A stretch of 64,000 nucleotides of DNA, from positions 186,001-250,000 of the forward strand of contig CAVKYH010000001.1 in assembly GCA_963660485.1 (NCBI GenBank), read 5' to 3'. The translations under genes were made by a program, and so were the position numbers. The notes under the pieces are model-generated. The model saw only the letters and a program-made list of their open reading frames with translations. It was not told where the DNA came from and searched no databases. Positions within the stretch are counted from its first letter, which is position 1; each line of letters starts with the position of its first letter. Source of the DNA: UBA6398 sp963660485 (lineage in GTDB: Bacteria > Bacteroidota > Bacteroidia > Bacteroidales > Bacteroidaceae). Positions 17,229 to 26,401 of the stretch are shown here, piece by piece.

Positions 17229-17732
17229 ATGAATTTAGACATTAGAATAATGAGTCGCGACATCAACGAGATGTTGTGGAAGACCAAAAAGACGCTTTCA
17301 ACAGCAGAAAGTTGCACTTCTGGTCGTGTAGCGGCTGTGATTACTTCTACGCCGGGTAGTTCCGAATATTATTTGGGCGGTATTGTTTGCTATGCAGACA
17401 AGGTGAAAACGGAACTTCTAAACGTTGATGCCAAGGTGATAGAGGACAAGAGTGCCGTTTGTGAGGAAGTGGCTCGACAGATGGTTATTGGTGCTAACAA
17501 GTTGTTCCATTCCGATTATTCCATTGCCGTTACTGGTTTTGCAGGCCCGGGTGGAGGAACAGACGAAGCTCCCGTAGGAACAATATGGATTGCGGTTGGC
17601 AATGCAGAAAAGGTTGTTACGAAGAAATTGGAAAAAGATTGCGGACGCGACAAAAACCTCGCTGTAGCAACGTTTTATGCCACAAAAATGATTCACGAAT
17701 ATCTTAAGGAACTTCTTCCCGAAGAGCCTTAA
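17229..17732 (+). CDS. CinA C-terminal-type nicotinamide-nucleotide amidase
   Basis: A 167-residue protein matching the PncC/CinA C-terminal domain, which deamidates NMN to NaMN in pyridine-nucleotide salvage. TAESCTSGRVAAVITSTPGSS (start about residue 24) holds the catalytic serine, and SYYLGGIVCY-like YYLGGIVCYAD, AVTGFAGPGGG (about 98-108) and PVGTIWIAV are the family signatures. The MoCF-like N-terminal domain of full CinA is absent, which is common for stand-alone amidases. A few codons precede the domain (next ATG at about residue 8). It closes the operon and is followed by a palindrome and a strong terminator. Confidence 0.9.
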   Translation: MNLDIRIMSRDINEMLWKTKKTLSTAESCTSGRVAAVITSTPGSSEYYLGGIVCYADKVKTELLNVDAKVIEDKSAVCEEVARQMVIGANKLFHSDYSIAVTGFAGPGGGTDEAPVGTIWIAVGNAEKVVTKKLEKDCGRDKNLAVATFYATKMIHEYLKELLPEEP

Positions 17733-17774
17733 AAACGATGTCAGACATTATTTAAATAATGCCTGACATCGTTT
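17733..17774. repeat. Mosaic palindrome family, copy 2
   Basis: A 42-bp palindrome centred on ATTTAAAT, with arms AAACGATGTCAGACATT and its complement carrying one mismatch. It lies between converging genes, immediately before a separate terminator hairpin. Confidence 0.85.
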
Positions 17775-17775
17775 A

Positions 17776-17822
17776 AACAATAAGAGACATTGATTAAAAC
17801 AATGTCTCTTATTGTTTTTTTT
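17776..17822 (+). terminator. Terminator after the cinA-type gene
   Basis: A perfect 17-bp stem (AACAATAAGAGACATTG, 17776-17792, complement 17800-17816) with a 7-base loop is followed by a run of eight T. It can also act leftward for the DUF5686 gene, since As flank its left side. Confidence 0.88.
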
Positions 17823-17863
17823 GACGTTTTGCGTATTTGGGGCAAAGTGGGGTTGCGAATGCT

Positions 17864-20470
17864 CTAAAAACTCATTCGCATCATGATGCGAATACCCCAT
17901 TTCTTTGTTCCCTGACGGAAATAGTTTACTCTTCTCACATATTCTACGTGAACAATTTTGAAGATATTGTGAATACCTGCAACCCATTCTACGTACGGCC
18001 GGTTTTTGTCCATCACCCGGCTTTGGAATGTATATGTCCCATCGGAATTGAACTCGCCTGGGAAATAAAACAACCTGCTGCCGTTTGCATTCTTTTCGAG
18101 GAACGGATTGTTCTTGTCAGAGAGCGTTCCCCACAAAATGTTTGTCCCGATAAATTCGCGCCATTTCAGTTTGCGGAGTAGGGGAATGCGGTTGAAAATT
18201 TTCCCGCCCATATCCCAACTTGCCATAAACGAAACGTATCTGTCGTTGAGAAATTCCATATTGTCGATAAGTGAGAAAGTTTCACGCTCTTTGATATACG
18301 AAAGGTTCGCGGCAGGCATTATAAGCAAAGGGAAAGGAACTGTGTTCCATTCTATTCCGCCTTTAAGATAAGTATCGATTCTTCCCCACGACGACATTTG
18401 AAACCGCTTGTAAACGCCGGCTTCTGTAAGATTGTGCCTATAGTCGCTGCCAAACAGGTTTTTCAAACCAACCGTATGCGACAATTCAAAAATCGGAGTA
18501 TCATGATTGGTAGTCATTCGGCGTTGTTTGGTGTTTATATAGGTTGCTCCCGGCTGAAAATGTACTCCCGCCATAAATTCGCTCGTCTTGAAATGCTTTA
18601 TATAAAGACTTCTGTCGCTCGAAGGCGTTACTGCTCCGTTGAGCGGCTGATAGAACAAATCTGCAGTAGGTTCTAAATCTTCGTTTTTGAAACTTGTTGT
18701 GAAGCGCAAACCATTTCCCCATTCCCGTTCATAGAGCAATTTGTATCTGCGCATATAGTTCATGTGGTTAACCTTGGTCCATTTGAATGCTGTAAACACG
18801 TTGTCCTTGTCGGTAGGCATGAATTTGTCTGATGGTGAAGCATCGTCGTATTGGAATGTGAAAGTAAGATTGTTCACCGGGAACTCGCGCGGGAGATAAT
18901 CCTTTCTGTTGAAAGAATATGTTACTTCGCCCATTCCCTTAAACTTCTTATCTTTGAAACCATAAGCCACATATCCTTTACCGAAAAGATGCGGATTGAG
19001 ATTAGCTGTGGTTTGTCCACTCAAACGCACGCGATACCCGTCAACAAAATTATTGGAGATAATAGTATTTACAGGGCCGAAATCAAATTTCGAAGGTTTC
19101 TCGGGATTTGCGGAAGTCTCCACAAAATTTTCGATAAAAGCTTTGGCAACAAACAAGACGGGTTTGAATCCCTTGGTCTTCATCATATCTTTAAGGAAAT
19201 CGTCCATCGTGCTTTCTTTCTCCGTAAGTGGAACAGGACGTACCGATTCCCAATATTCCTTTGTCTTGTTTCCCGCATCAGCAAGCGTCTTTTCGTTTCC
19301 TGAAAATTTGAATTGTTTGTCAGGAATAGGGGTAAACGCAAAATCGCTATAATGAGTATTGCGCTTCACATGTACTTTTGTAACATAACCAACAACATTG
19401 ATTTGAACTATCATGTTGTCGTCAACAAGCACATGCTCACCTGTAGGCAACTTTTCAAAATTTTGGGTAACAAGCATGTCGTTCACAAAGTTGACATCGT
19501 TGTTCTTTGGTATGTTGAGCACCGCCTTCTTTACAAGATAAGAACCGTTGGTCAAAACATACAAACTTCCATTAAAGCCATAATCTTGCGGATTATTGGG
19601 CGTGAAGGTTATTTCATAGCATCTTTCGCCATCAACTTCAACGGTGTCGGCTATGAAATATCTGTAAAACACAATACCTTGGCTTGAAGAAAGAGGACTG
19701 ACAAATTCTTTTTGAAGAACATGAATATTGTTTTTGTAGATGTCTATATCCGAAAAGACGTCTTCAAGCATGGTCGTAACAATGTCTCCGGTTGTAAAAA
19801 ATTCGTTGATACCTGTATTTTTCTTGCCTTCAACAATCGTTTTGTCAACGTTTCCATCTTTTTTGTAAATACGTCTCGATAAAACTTCGTCTACGGAAAT
19901 TGGCAAAATTAATTTTCCTGTTTCGGGTGAAGTCTCTACACGATCTTTTAGAAACGGAAGTTTTTTGAAGTGATCGTCATTGAGAGATTTTTCGGTGAAA
20001 TCGTTGAAGGCCAAAGTGCGTTTCACATACTTTTGATAGCTGAAATAATCATGGTTTCTTCGCAAGTCATAGTCTTTTTTTGCTTCGATAACTTTGCGCA
20101 TAAGTTCAACGGCCGGATTGTTCTTCCTGTTATATTTCTTGCGTTTACCTTTTACGCTTACAACTTTTATAGCAGTGGCATTAACGTCAAGTTTAACGGT
20201 CAATCCATTGATTGGACCAGATATAATAACGTCTTTCTTCTTGAAACCAACCGAAGAAAAAGACAACTGCGTCCACCCTTTATGATACGGGACTGTAAAG
20301 TTTCCATTTTCGTCAGACGTAGCTCCCACACCTTTCCCGTCATAATAAACATTCACGTATGGTAATCTTTGCCCCGACTGTGCATCAACTACCACACCAC
20401 TTACATGCTGCGCTCTGATTTCGATAATCGACAAAAAAGAAATCAGAAGTAATAATAATGTCTTGCGCAT
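17864..20470 (-). CDS. DUF5686 outer-membrane protein with carboxypeptidase-regulatory-like domain
   Basis: An 868-residue protein. A signal peptide (MRKTLLLLLISFLSIIEIRA) is followed by a carboxypeptidase-regulatory-like beta-sandwich (about 22-105: GVVVDAQSGQRLPYVNVYY, GNFTVPYHKG), as in many Bacteroidetes outer-membrane proteins. The rest is the DUF5686 region with the motif SVRPVPLTEKE near residue 415 and a C-terminal half rich in alternating aromatic strands ending in phenylalanine (MRMSF), which suggests an outer-membrane beta-barrel. The function of the family is unknown. A shorter paralogue without the sandwich domain lies at 32.05-34.26 kb and shares RPVPLTE. The upstream ino1 gene is closed by a hairpin, so this gene should have its own promoter, which I could not identify. 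Confidence 0.8.
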   Translation of the reverse strand: MRKTLLLLLISFLSIIEIRAQHVSGVVVDAQSGQRLPYVNVYYDGKGVGATSDENGNFTVPYHKGWTQLSFSSVGFKKKDVIISGPINGLTVKLDVNATAIKVVSVKGKRKKYNRKNNPAVELMRKVIEAKKDYDLRRNHDYFSYQKYVKRTLAFNDFTEKSLNDDHFKKLPFLKDRVETSPETGKLILPISVDEVLSRRIYKKDGNVDKTIVEGKKNTGINEFFTTGDIVTTMLEDVFSDIDIYKNNIHVLQKEFVSPLSSSQGIVFYRYFIADTVEVDGERCYEITFTPNNPQDYGFNGSLYVLTNGSYLVKKAVLNIPKNNDVNFVNDMLVTQNFEKLPTGEHVLVDDNMIVQINVVGYVTKVHVKRNTHYSDFAFTPIPDKQFKFSGNEKTLADAGNKTKEYWESVRPVPLTEKESTMDDFLKDMMKTKGFKPVLFVAKAFIENFVETSANPEKPSKFDFGPVNTIISNNFVDGYRVRLSGQTTANLNPHLFGKGYVAYGFKDKKFKGMGEVTYSFNRKDYLPREFPVNNLTFTFQYDDASPSDKFMPTDKDNVFTAFKWTKVNHMNYMRRYKLLYEREWGNGLRFTTSFKNEDLEPTADLFYQPLNGAVTPSSDRSLYIKHFKTSEFMAGVHFQPGATYINTKQRRMTTNHDTPIFELSHTVGLKNLFGSDYRHNLTEAGVYKRFQMSSWGRIDTYLKGGIEWNTVPFPLLIMPAANLSYIKERETFSLIDNMEFLNDRYVSFMASWDMGGKIFNRIPLLRKLKWREFIGTNILWGTLSDKNNPFLEKNANGSRLFYFPGEFNSDGTYTFQSRVMDKNRPYVEWVAGIHNIFKIVHVEYVRRVNYFRQGTKKWGIRIMMRMSF

Positions 20471-20500
20471 GTTGTTCAGTTCTTATTTATTTTTGTAGAA

Positions 20501-20539
20501 AAAGCTTCACGACCTCATCATATAAGGCCATGAAGCTTT
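20501..20539 (-). terminator. Terminator of the inositol-phosphate synthase gene
   Basis: On the minus strand AAAGCTTCATGGCCT pairs over 15 bp (two G-U) with the following complement and is succeeded by five Ts. It lies 43 bases after the ino1 stop and just upstream of the DUF5686 gene. Confidence 0.75.
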
Positions 20540-20582
20540 CATGATATCTATGTTTGACGCCGATAAAATTTGGAGAACTTTG

Positions 20583-21890
20583 TCAATCTATTTCTTCATC
20601 TGCTTCATACCCGCCCATTTCACGGATAGCATTCTTAAGCATAGTGTATTGCTGGAAAAGATTGTTCACGGGCACTTCATTCTTTGTAAAATCGTGCATC
20701 GGGCTCTTCAAGAAGAAACTCAAGAATCTTTGAGTCCCATAGCGTCCTGCTCTATGCGCCAAATCTGAAAGAAGTACAAGATCCAAAAGCAGTGGCGCCG
20801 CCAAAATTGAATCACGACAGAGGAAATTGATTTTGATTTGCATGGGATAGCCCATCCAACCAAATATATCAATATTGTCCCAACCTTCTTTGTTATCGTT
20901 ACGGGGAGGATAGTAGTTAATGCGGACTTTATGGTAGTAGTTCTTGTACAAATCCGGCTGATTGTCTCCATCAAGGATTGATTCCAAGGTAGAAAGTTTG
21001 CTGACTTCTTTTGTACGGAAATTAGCAGGCTCGTCAAGTACAAGGCCATCGCGATTTCCAAGAATGTTTGTGGAGAACCAACCAGACAATCCCAAACAAC
21101 GTGTGCCTATTATCGGAGCTACGCCGGATTTCATCAATGTTTGTCCGGTTTTGAAGTCTTTTCCGGCGATAGGAACTTTTGTTTGTTCTGCGAGTTCCCA
21201 CATAGCCGGTATATCAACAGTTGTGTTTGGAGCTCCCATGATAAACGGAGCGTCTTCTTTAAGTGCTGCGTAAGCATAGCACATTGAAGGAGCCACGTGC
21301 TCGGTATCATTTGCTTCGATTGCTTTTTCCAAATCAACAATTGTATCATGAACTGGGGCGAAATACGGCACATAAATTTCGGTAGAAGCGGCCCAAATCA
21401 CCACAACTCTTTCGCAATCGTTTGCTTTCTTGAAATCGCGGATATCCTTGCGTAGATTTTCCACCATTTCTTTGCGGCTTGCGCCTTTCATTATATTATC
21501 GCCTTCAATACGTTTTGCATAATTGTGATCGAAAGCCGCTTTCATCGGAACAATCTTTTCCAATTCGTCCTTAACCGGGTTTATATCCCTGTCGCGAAGT
21601 ACTTCTGCGTTGATAGCCGACTCGTAGGCATTTTCAGGATAGGCATCCCAAGTGCCGAATACGATATCGTTCAAATTTGCCAAGGAAACAATTTCTCCGT
21701 AATGCTTGTATTGTTTGTCTTTGCCGCGTCCAACACGTATTTTATCATACTGTGTCATTGAGCCGATAGCTTTTCCTAAACCTTTGCGTATCATCAATAC
21801 GCCTGTAATGAATGTTGTGGATACGGCTCCAAGACCTACAACCAAAACACCTAATTTGCCTTTAGCGGGCTTGACTGTTTCTGTTCCCAT
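20583..21890 (-). CDS. ino1: myo-Inositol-1-phosphate synthase
   Basis: A 435-residue NAD-dependent enzyme converting glucose 6-phosphate to inositol 3-phosphate. The Rossmann motif VVGLGAVSTTF is at about residues 17-27; APNTTVD, AGKDFKTGQT (about 240-250) and the C-terminal KINFLCRDSILAAPLLLDL (about 355) match the bacterial enzyme. In gut Bacteroidetes this enzyme is known to supply inositol lipids, usually from a small cluster with a phosphatidylinositol-phosphate synthase. No such partner lies beside it here: upstream are the DUF4923 and thioredoxin reductase genes, downstream a terminator. The protein family is clear; its physiological use is inferred. Confidence 0.92.
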   Translation of the reverse strand: MGTETVKPAKGKLGVLVVGLGAVSTTFITGVLMIRKGLGKAIGSMTQYDKIRVGRGKDKQYKHYGEIVSLANLNDIVFGTWDAYPENAYESAINAEVLRDRDINPVKDELEKIVPMKAAFDHNYAKRIEGDNIMKGASRKEMVENLRKDIRDFKKANDCERVVVIWAASTEIYVPYFAPVHDTIVDLEKAIEANDTEHVAPSMCYAYAALKEDAPFIMGAPNTTVDIPAMWELAEQTKVPIAGKDFKTGQTLMKSGVAPIIGTRCLGLSGWFSTNILGNRDGLVLDEPANFRTKEVSKLSTLESILDGDNQPDLYKNYYHKVRINYYPPRNDNKEGWDNIDIFGWMGYPMQIKINFLCRDSILAAPLLLDLVLLSDLAHRAGRYGTQRFLSFFLKSPMHDFTKNEVPVNNLFQQYTMLKNAIREMGGYEADEEID

Positions 21891-22006
21891 ATTAAGAGGA
21901 TTATTTCAATTGTTTATTTTCAAGAAAGGATAATTGGGTAATCAAATAATTATTTCAGAGATTTCCCCCCAAATCCTTATTCTTCTTTGTCGAAGTGTCT
22001 GTAACG

Positions 22007-22606
22007 TTATTTCTTTTTGAATTCAAGTCCCACTTTCATACCTTTATAGTTTTTTGAAAGTTGTGAAAGTATTGACAATGTTGAATTTTGACTTTGATCT
22101 GCTACCTTGCTGCTAATCATCTGAGCCAGCGACAAAATTTTGTCTGCATCGCAAGTAAGTTTCAATGTACTTCCTACGGAGGCATTTGTTGTTATCGTTT
22201 TGCCGGAATATGTAGACGGTTTAATTGTTAGCTTTTCGTCTTTGTACGCATACGTACCTTGTGTGGTGTGAGTGGAGTATGCGCAAGAGTATGTGCTGTC
22301 TTTACCGAATGTAAACGACAGTTTGTTGGGAGCAATCCCGTATTTGTTCAAAGCATTGTTGATAGTTTTTTCAAGTTTGGCAGATGTCAGTTTTCCGCCA
22401 GCCTGTGCCAATATGTTGTCAGAGGTAAATTCGATATCGGCACCTGAATACACCCACGTTCCTTCTAAGCTACCGGAACTGCTGCCTGTTATGCTGGAAA
22501 TTGCGGATTTTACTTTTGAAAAGATGCTGGAGAGATCTTGTGCCGAAGCGGTGTTTACGCTTCCAATGGCAAACAATGCCACGATAAGAGTTATTTTCAA
22601 TTTCAT
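22007..22606 (-). CDS. DUF4923-family exported protein
   Basis: A 199-residue protein with a signal peptide (MKLKITLIVALFAIGSVNTASA) and a lipocalin-like body. The segment SLEGTWVYSGADIEF near residue 48 and GTYAYKDEKLTIKP near 120 are the DUF4923 pattern. The family is largely restricted to Bacteroidales and has no known function. It lies 11 bases downstream of trxB and 116 upstream of ino1, so it is likely co-transcribed with the former. Location is probably periplasmic; I see no lipobox cysteine. Confidence 0.75.
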   Translation of the reverse strand: MKLKITLIVALFAIGSVNTASAQDLSSIFSKVKSAISSITGSSSGSLEGTWVYSGADIEFTSDNILAQAGGKLTSAKLEKTINNALNKYGIAPNKLSFTFGKDSTYSCAYSTHTTQGTYAYKDEKLTIKPSTYSGKTITTNASVGSTLKLTCDADKILSLAQMISSKVADQSQNSTLSILSQLSKNYKGMKVGLEFKKK

Positions 22607-22617
22607 GATTATGAGTA

Positions 22618-23553
22618 CTATTTTGTTTTCAAATATTTTTCAGCGTCCAAAGCAGCCCTGCAACCGGAAGCTGCTGCGGTTATGGCTTGACGATAATGCG
22701 GATCGGCCACGTCTCCTGCTGCAAAAACTCCGGGATGTCCGGTTTGCGACGTACCGTTTATGGTTTTAATGTATCCGTTGTCGTCAAGTTCCACCCATTT
22801 TGCAAACTTTTCGCTGTTGGGCTTATGACCTATTGCAAGGAAAAATCCGTCTATCGGCAATTCAAAGTGTTTTTCTTCTTCGGTCCCGACATTGCTTACA
22901 AGACGAACGCCTTCCACTTTGTTTTCTCCGAACAATCCTTCGGTATTGGTGTTGTATAGGATTTCTATTTTCTCGTTTTCAAAAACTTCTTGCTGCATTA
23001 TTTTCGAGGCGCGCAGATATGGTTTGCGCACTATGAGATATACTTTGCTTGCAAGGTTGCTGAGATATGATGCTTCTTCGCATGCGGAATCTCCGCCGCC
23101 TACAACAGCCACCACTTTCTTGCGGAAGAAGAAACCGTCGCAGGTTGCGCATGCGCTTACGCCTTTGCCGGAGTATTTCTTCTCGTCGTCGAGTCCCAAA
23201 TATTTGGCTGTTGCGCCAGTGGCTATGACAACAGTCTCGGTATATACGTCGCTGTTGTCGTCAAGAGTGATTTTCATCGGTTTTACATCGAAATCTACCG
23301 AAACCACAGAACTTCCTATTATTTTTGTACCGAATTTCTCTGCTTGCTTGCGCATATTGTCCATCAACTCAAAGCCTTCTATTCCGTCGGGGAAGCCTGG
23401 GAAATTTTCGATGGTTGAAGTTTGGGTCAACTGCCCGCCGCTTGTCATTCCTTCTACAAGTACAGGATTCATTCCTGCGCGTGCCGCGTAAATTGCAGCG
23501 GTATAGCCGGCAGGACCGGAGCCTATGATAAGACACTTGTATGTGTTGTCCAT
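22618..23553 (-). CDS. trxB: Thioredoxin-disulfide reductase
   Basis: A 311-residue FAD/NADPH flavoprotein that reduces thioredoxin. The FAD motif GSGPAG is at 11-16, the redox-active pair in CATC at 135-138, and the NADPH motif GGGDSACEEA at about 152-161. AAGDV close to the end is the second FAD motif. Full length. It lies between a LolA-like carrier gene (8 bases upstream) and the DUF4923 gene (11 bases downstream). Confidence 0.97.
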   Translation of the reverse strand: MDNTYKCLIIGSGPAGYTAAIYAARAGMNPVLVEGMTSGGQLTQTSTIENFPGFPDGIEGFELMDNMRKQAEKFGTKIIGSSVVSVDFDVKPMKITLDDNSDVYTETVVIATGATAKYLGLDDEKKYSGKGVSACATCDGFFFRKKVVAVVGGGDSACEEASYLSNLASKVYLIVRKPYLRASKIMQQEVFENEKIEILYNTNTEGLFGENKVEGVRLVSNVGTEEEKHFELPIDGFFLAIGHKPNSEKFAKWVELDDNGYIKTINGTSQTGHPGVFAAGDVADPHYRQAITAAASGCRAALDAEKYLKTK

Positions 23554-23561
23554 TTGTTTTG

Positions 23562-24218
23562 CTATCTTAAATCTATTACGTCGGCATTTGGAAAATCCTT
23601 TGCATTGAAGCGAAAGGTTTCCGAGTCGAACTTTTGTTTTTTATTTACTTCGTAAATTGAGATTCTTGTCCAATCTGTTCCGTTGCTACTCATTCTTATG
23701 CAAATTGGCAGCATGGTGTTTTTGTCTATGGTGAGGTAAACATACCGCAAGGTTTTCTTTGTGTTTGAAACAAGGCGCACGTCGTAGCAGTTTTTTCCGC
23801 GTACGTTTGCATCGGTCATCGTAGCATTGTATCCTTGCTTATACAAATATATAAATGAGTAGGGATTGATGCGTGCTGCTTCTGCTTTCGACGGGGTAGA
23901 TATGTTGACTTCGGCAGTTGAAGTGTTGTACGACCATTGGGTTTTGCCGTCATACCATATTTTCGTGGCCCCGCCGTCAATATACAGCTTGTTGCCGCTC
24001 ACGCAAGCCATGCCTTTGTTGGAACCTTGCTCCTGCTTATGCGAAAATTGCGTGGCAACAAAAGTGGCTTTGATATTCCCACACTTTTTTATGGTCGAAG
24101 CGCAATTGTCAAGCACCTTCATCGTTTGCGCATTAGTTTGTCCCGATACGGGAACAAGAAACAACATGCAGCAAATGCTTGTGCAGATATGTTTGAACAT
24201 TCTCTTTATCTTATTCAT
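23562..24218 (-). CDS. LolA-like outer-membrane lipoprotein carrier
   Basis: A 218-residue periplasmic protein with a signal peptide. The body has the open-barrel LolA pattern: GMACVSGNKLYIDGGATKIWYDGKTQWSYN-type strands (start about residue 70), the proline-bearing loop RINPYSFIYLYKQGY near 115, and TIDKNTMLPICIRM near 165. LolA carries lipoproteins across the periplasm to the outer membrane. The ATG at 24218 lies only a few bases after the predicted transcription start, so the ATG at 24200 (starting MFKHICTSICC) is a possible alternative; both give a working signal peptide. It heads the unit with trxB and DUF4923. Confidence 0.75.
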   Translation of the reverse strand: MNKIKRMFKHICTSICCMLFLVPVSGQTNAQTMKVLDNCASTIKKCGNIKATFVATQFSHKQEQGSNKGMACVSGNKLYIDGGATKIWYDGKTQWSYNTSTAEVNISTPSKAEAARINPYSFIYLYKQGYNATMTDANVRGKNCYDVRLVSNTKKTLRYVYLTIDKNTMLPICIRMSSNGTDWTRISIYEVNKKQKFDSETFRFNAKDFPNADVIDLR

Positions 24219-24229
24219 TCTTTACAATG

Positions 24230-24237
24230 CAAATTTA
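24230..24237 (-). promoter_or_regulatory. Bacteroidetes -7 box for the LolA-like/trxB unit
   Basis: CAAATTTA (TAAATTTG on minus) fits TAnnTTTG. Its closeness to the ATG at 24218 (leader about 7 nt) is the reason to consider the ATG at 24200. Confidence 0.5.
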
Positions 24238-24315
24238 CAAATTTCTTTTTATCGGATATAGGTGTTTGCAGAAACCAAAATCTAATTAGAATTAAAAAGA
24301 TTTGATATTGCTTGA

Positions 24316-24402
24316 ACGATGTCTGATATGATTAAAAACGATGTCTGATATTATTTAAACAATGTCAGACATAATTTGAATAATGTCTGATATCGTTTTT
24401 AC
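24316..24402. repeat. Mosaic palindrome family, copy 3 (four degenerate arms)
   Basis: Four related words follow one another: ACGATGTCTGATATGATTAAA, ACGATGTCTGATATTATTTAAA-type, CAATGTCAGACATAATTTGAA, and TAATGTCTGATATCGTTTTTACG. Words two and four can pair over 22 positions with one mismatch and three G-U pairs. It sits between the lipoprotein gene's end and the trxB-unit promoter. Confidence 0.8.
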
Positions 24403-24450
24403 GACATACCGCAAAATTAAAACGCTAATCTGTAGGCTTTTTGTAGACGC

Positions 24451-24870
24451 CTATTTATGCTTTTTGAAATTAGCCTTGTCGTGGTTCAACTTCTTGGTAT
24501 AGAACTTTATTTTCTGTTCGGCTTCTTCCTTTGCAAACTGCAGGGAATCAGTAAACCCAACTTTTGCCGTCGCCAACTCACCTATGACATTCTGCAAGTC
24601 TTTTTGCGCGCTTGCAATCTCTATGGAATCGAGAAGCAGTATACCTTCTTCGCGCGCATTGAAAGCCAAAGGGTAATTGTTTCTCAAAGTGTCGATCATA
24701 GTGCGTGCCTTGTCATAATTTCCGGTGGAGAGCAATTGCCTTGCCTGGGAAATGCACTCATAGCCTCCGCTTTCGTCCTTGTTGTTGCCGTTGCAGGAAC
24801 AAACCGTTCCCAGCCCAACGGCGCAGATAGCCATACCCGTTAGCGTATTCAAAATATTGTTTTTTCTCAT
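24451..24870 (-). CDS. Small lipoprotein with helical TPR-like body
   Basis: A 139-residue protein with a lipoprotein signal (hydrophobic stretch ending GTVCSC, lipid cysteine about residue 26). The mature part is all-helical: ISQARQLLSTGNYDKARTMIDTLRN resembles a single TPR hairpin, followed by a charged coiled-coil (LQNVIGELATAKV, EAEQKIKFYTKKL). Proteins of this shape are common in Bacteroidales with no assigned function. It is divergent from cca and is followed by the copy 3 palindrome. I do not recognise a specific family. Confidence 0.7.
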   Translation of the reverse strand: MRKNNILNTLTGMAICAVGLGTVCSCNGNNKDESGGYECISQARQLLSTGNYDKARTMIDTLRNNYPLAFNAREEGILLLDSIEIASAQKDLQNVIGELATAKVGFTDSLQFAKEEAEQKIKFYTKKLNHDKANFKKHK

Positions 24871-24930
24871 TATATATATTATGCTGTTTGGTTGCGGTGG
24901 TAAAAATACGCTATTTAATTTGATTTTTAT

Positions 24931-24938
24931 TACTTTTG
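24931..24938 (+). promoter_or_regulatory. Bacteroidetes -7 box for cca
   Basis: TACTTTTG matches TAnnTTTG and lies 21 bases before the ATG at 24960, which argues against the in-frame TTG at 24936 inside the box. Confidence 0.6.
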
Positions 24939-24959
24939 CGCGTTAAAACTGAAATTTTG

Positions 24960-26399
24960 ATGTTGGAATTAACTCCGGAACAATTAATAGAGCGTATAGA
25001 CAAACCATTATTCCATAAAATATCCGAAGTTGCTGACAATTTGGGAGTGGAATGCTATGTTATCGGGGGATACGTAAGAGATCTGTTTCTCGACCGTCCG
25101 TCGTGCGACATAGACGTTGTTGTAGTGGGAAGCGGCATTGATGTAGCCGAAGCCTATTGCAAATCCTTGGGCAAAGGCGCACACTTGTCGGTATTTCGCC
25201 GTTTTGGCACAGCACAAGTGAAATACCACGGGCATGAAATAGAGTTCGTGGGAGCACGCTCGGAAAGCTACAATAGCGATTCGCGAAAACCAATCGTGGA
25301 AACGGGCACACTTGAAGACGACCAATGCCGCCGAGATTTCACTATAAACATATTGGCATTGTGCCTAAACAGTAAAAGGTTTGGTGAATTGGTAGATCCA
25401 TTTGACGGACTGCTCGACATGCGCGACAAAATCATAAGAACACCGCTTGACCCCGATATAACATTCTCAGACGATCCGCTTAGAATGATGCGCTGCGTAA
25501 GATTTGCCACACAACTGGGTTTTTATATATGCGATGAAACGTTTGAAGCCCTTGAACGCAACGCCGAAAGGATAAAAATCGTGAGTAGCGAGCGTATTGT
25601 CGACGAATTGAACAAGATAATTCTATCGCCCACGCCTTCACGCGGATTCGTAGACTTGCAAAGATCTGGATTGTTGCAGTATATTTTGCCTGAAGTATCA
25701 GCACTCGACATACAGGAAACCCGAGGAAGATTCTCGCATAAGAACAACTTTTATCACACGCTTGAAGTTCTCGACAATGTATCCGCCCACAGCGACAAAC
25801 TGTGGCTGCGCTGGGCTGCGTTGCTCCATGATATCGGAAAGACCGCCACAAAACGTTGGGATCCCGTAGGAGGGTGGACTTTCAAGAATCATAATGTGGT
25901 GGGAGCAAAACAGATTAAGGGAATATTCCGCCGCATAAAATTCCCGATGGACGAGAGAATGAAATACGTACAAAAGCTTGTGGACCTTCACATGCGCCCT
26001 ATTTCTATCGCCGATGACGAAGTTACCGACAGCGCTGTGCGACGTCTTTTGTTTGATGCCGGAGACGACATAGAAGATCTCATGACTCTTTGCGAAGCCG
26101 ACATAACAAGTCGCAATCGGGTGAGAAAACAAACTTTCCTCGACAATTTCAAACTCGTAAGAGTGAGACTCAAGGAAATTGAAGAGCGCGACAGAATACG
26201 CAACTTCCAACCTCCTGTCGACGGCGTGGAGATTATGGAAACTTTCGGGCTAAAACCGTGTCGCGAAGTGGGAACTCTTAAAGCCGAGATAAAGGATGCT
26301 GTGCTCGACGGCAAGGTTGCAAACGAACACGATGCCGTTTTCGACTATATGTTGAGGATTGCCGAAAAAATGGGACTGACACCTGTTAAAAATATATAG
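24960..26399 (+). CDS. cca: CCA-adding tRNA nucleotidyltransferase with HD domain
   Basis: A 479-residue class II nucleotidyltransferase that builds or repairs the 3' CCA end of tRNA. GGYVRD is at about 36-41 and the catalytic aspartates are in CDIDVV (D50, D52). RRDFTINILA (about 122) and DDPLRMMRCVRFA (about 175) are the template motifs. The C-terminal part has an HD phosphohydrolase domain with LLHDIGKTATK near residue 288. Some family members only add A or CC; having one gene in the window does not decide this. I chose the ATG at 24960, after the promoter box. It is followed two bases later by the T9SS-plug gene. Confidence 0.93.
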   Translation: MLELTPEQLIERIDKPLFHKISEVADNLGVECYVIGGYVRDLFLDRPSCDIDVVVVGSGIDVAEAYCKSLGKGAHLSVFRRFGTAQVKYHGHEIEFVGARSESYNSDSRKPIVETGTLEDDQCRRDFTINILALCLNSKRFGELVDPFDGLLDMRDKIIRTPLDPDITFSDDPLRMMRCVRFATQLGFYICDETFEALERNAERIKIVSSERIVDELNKIILSPTPSRGFVDLQRSGLLQYILPEVSALDIQETRGRFSHKNNFYHTLEVLDNVSAHSDKLWLRWAALLHDIGKTATKRWDPVGGWTFKNHNVVGAKQIKGIFRRIKFPMDERMKYVQKLVDLHMRPISIADDEVTDSAVRRLLFDAGDDIEDLMTLCEADITSRNRVRKQTFLDNFKLVRVRLKEIEERDRIRNFQPPVDGVEIMETFGLKPCREVGTLKAEIKDAVLDGKVANEHDAVFDYMLRIAEKMGLTPVKNI

Positions 26400-26401
26400 C
26401 T

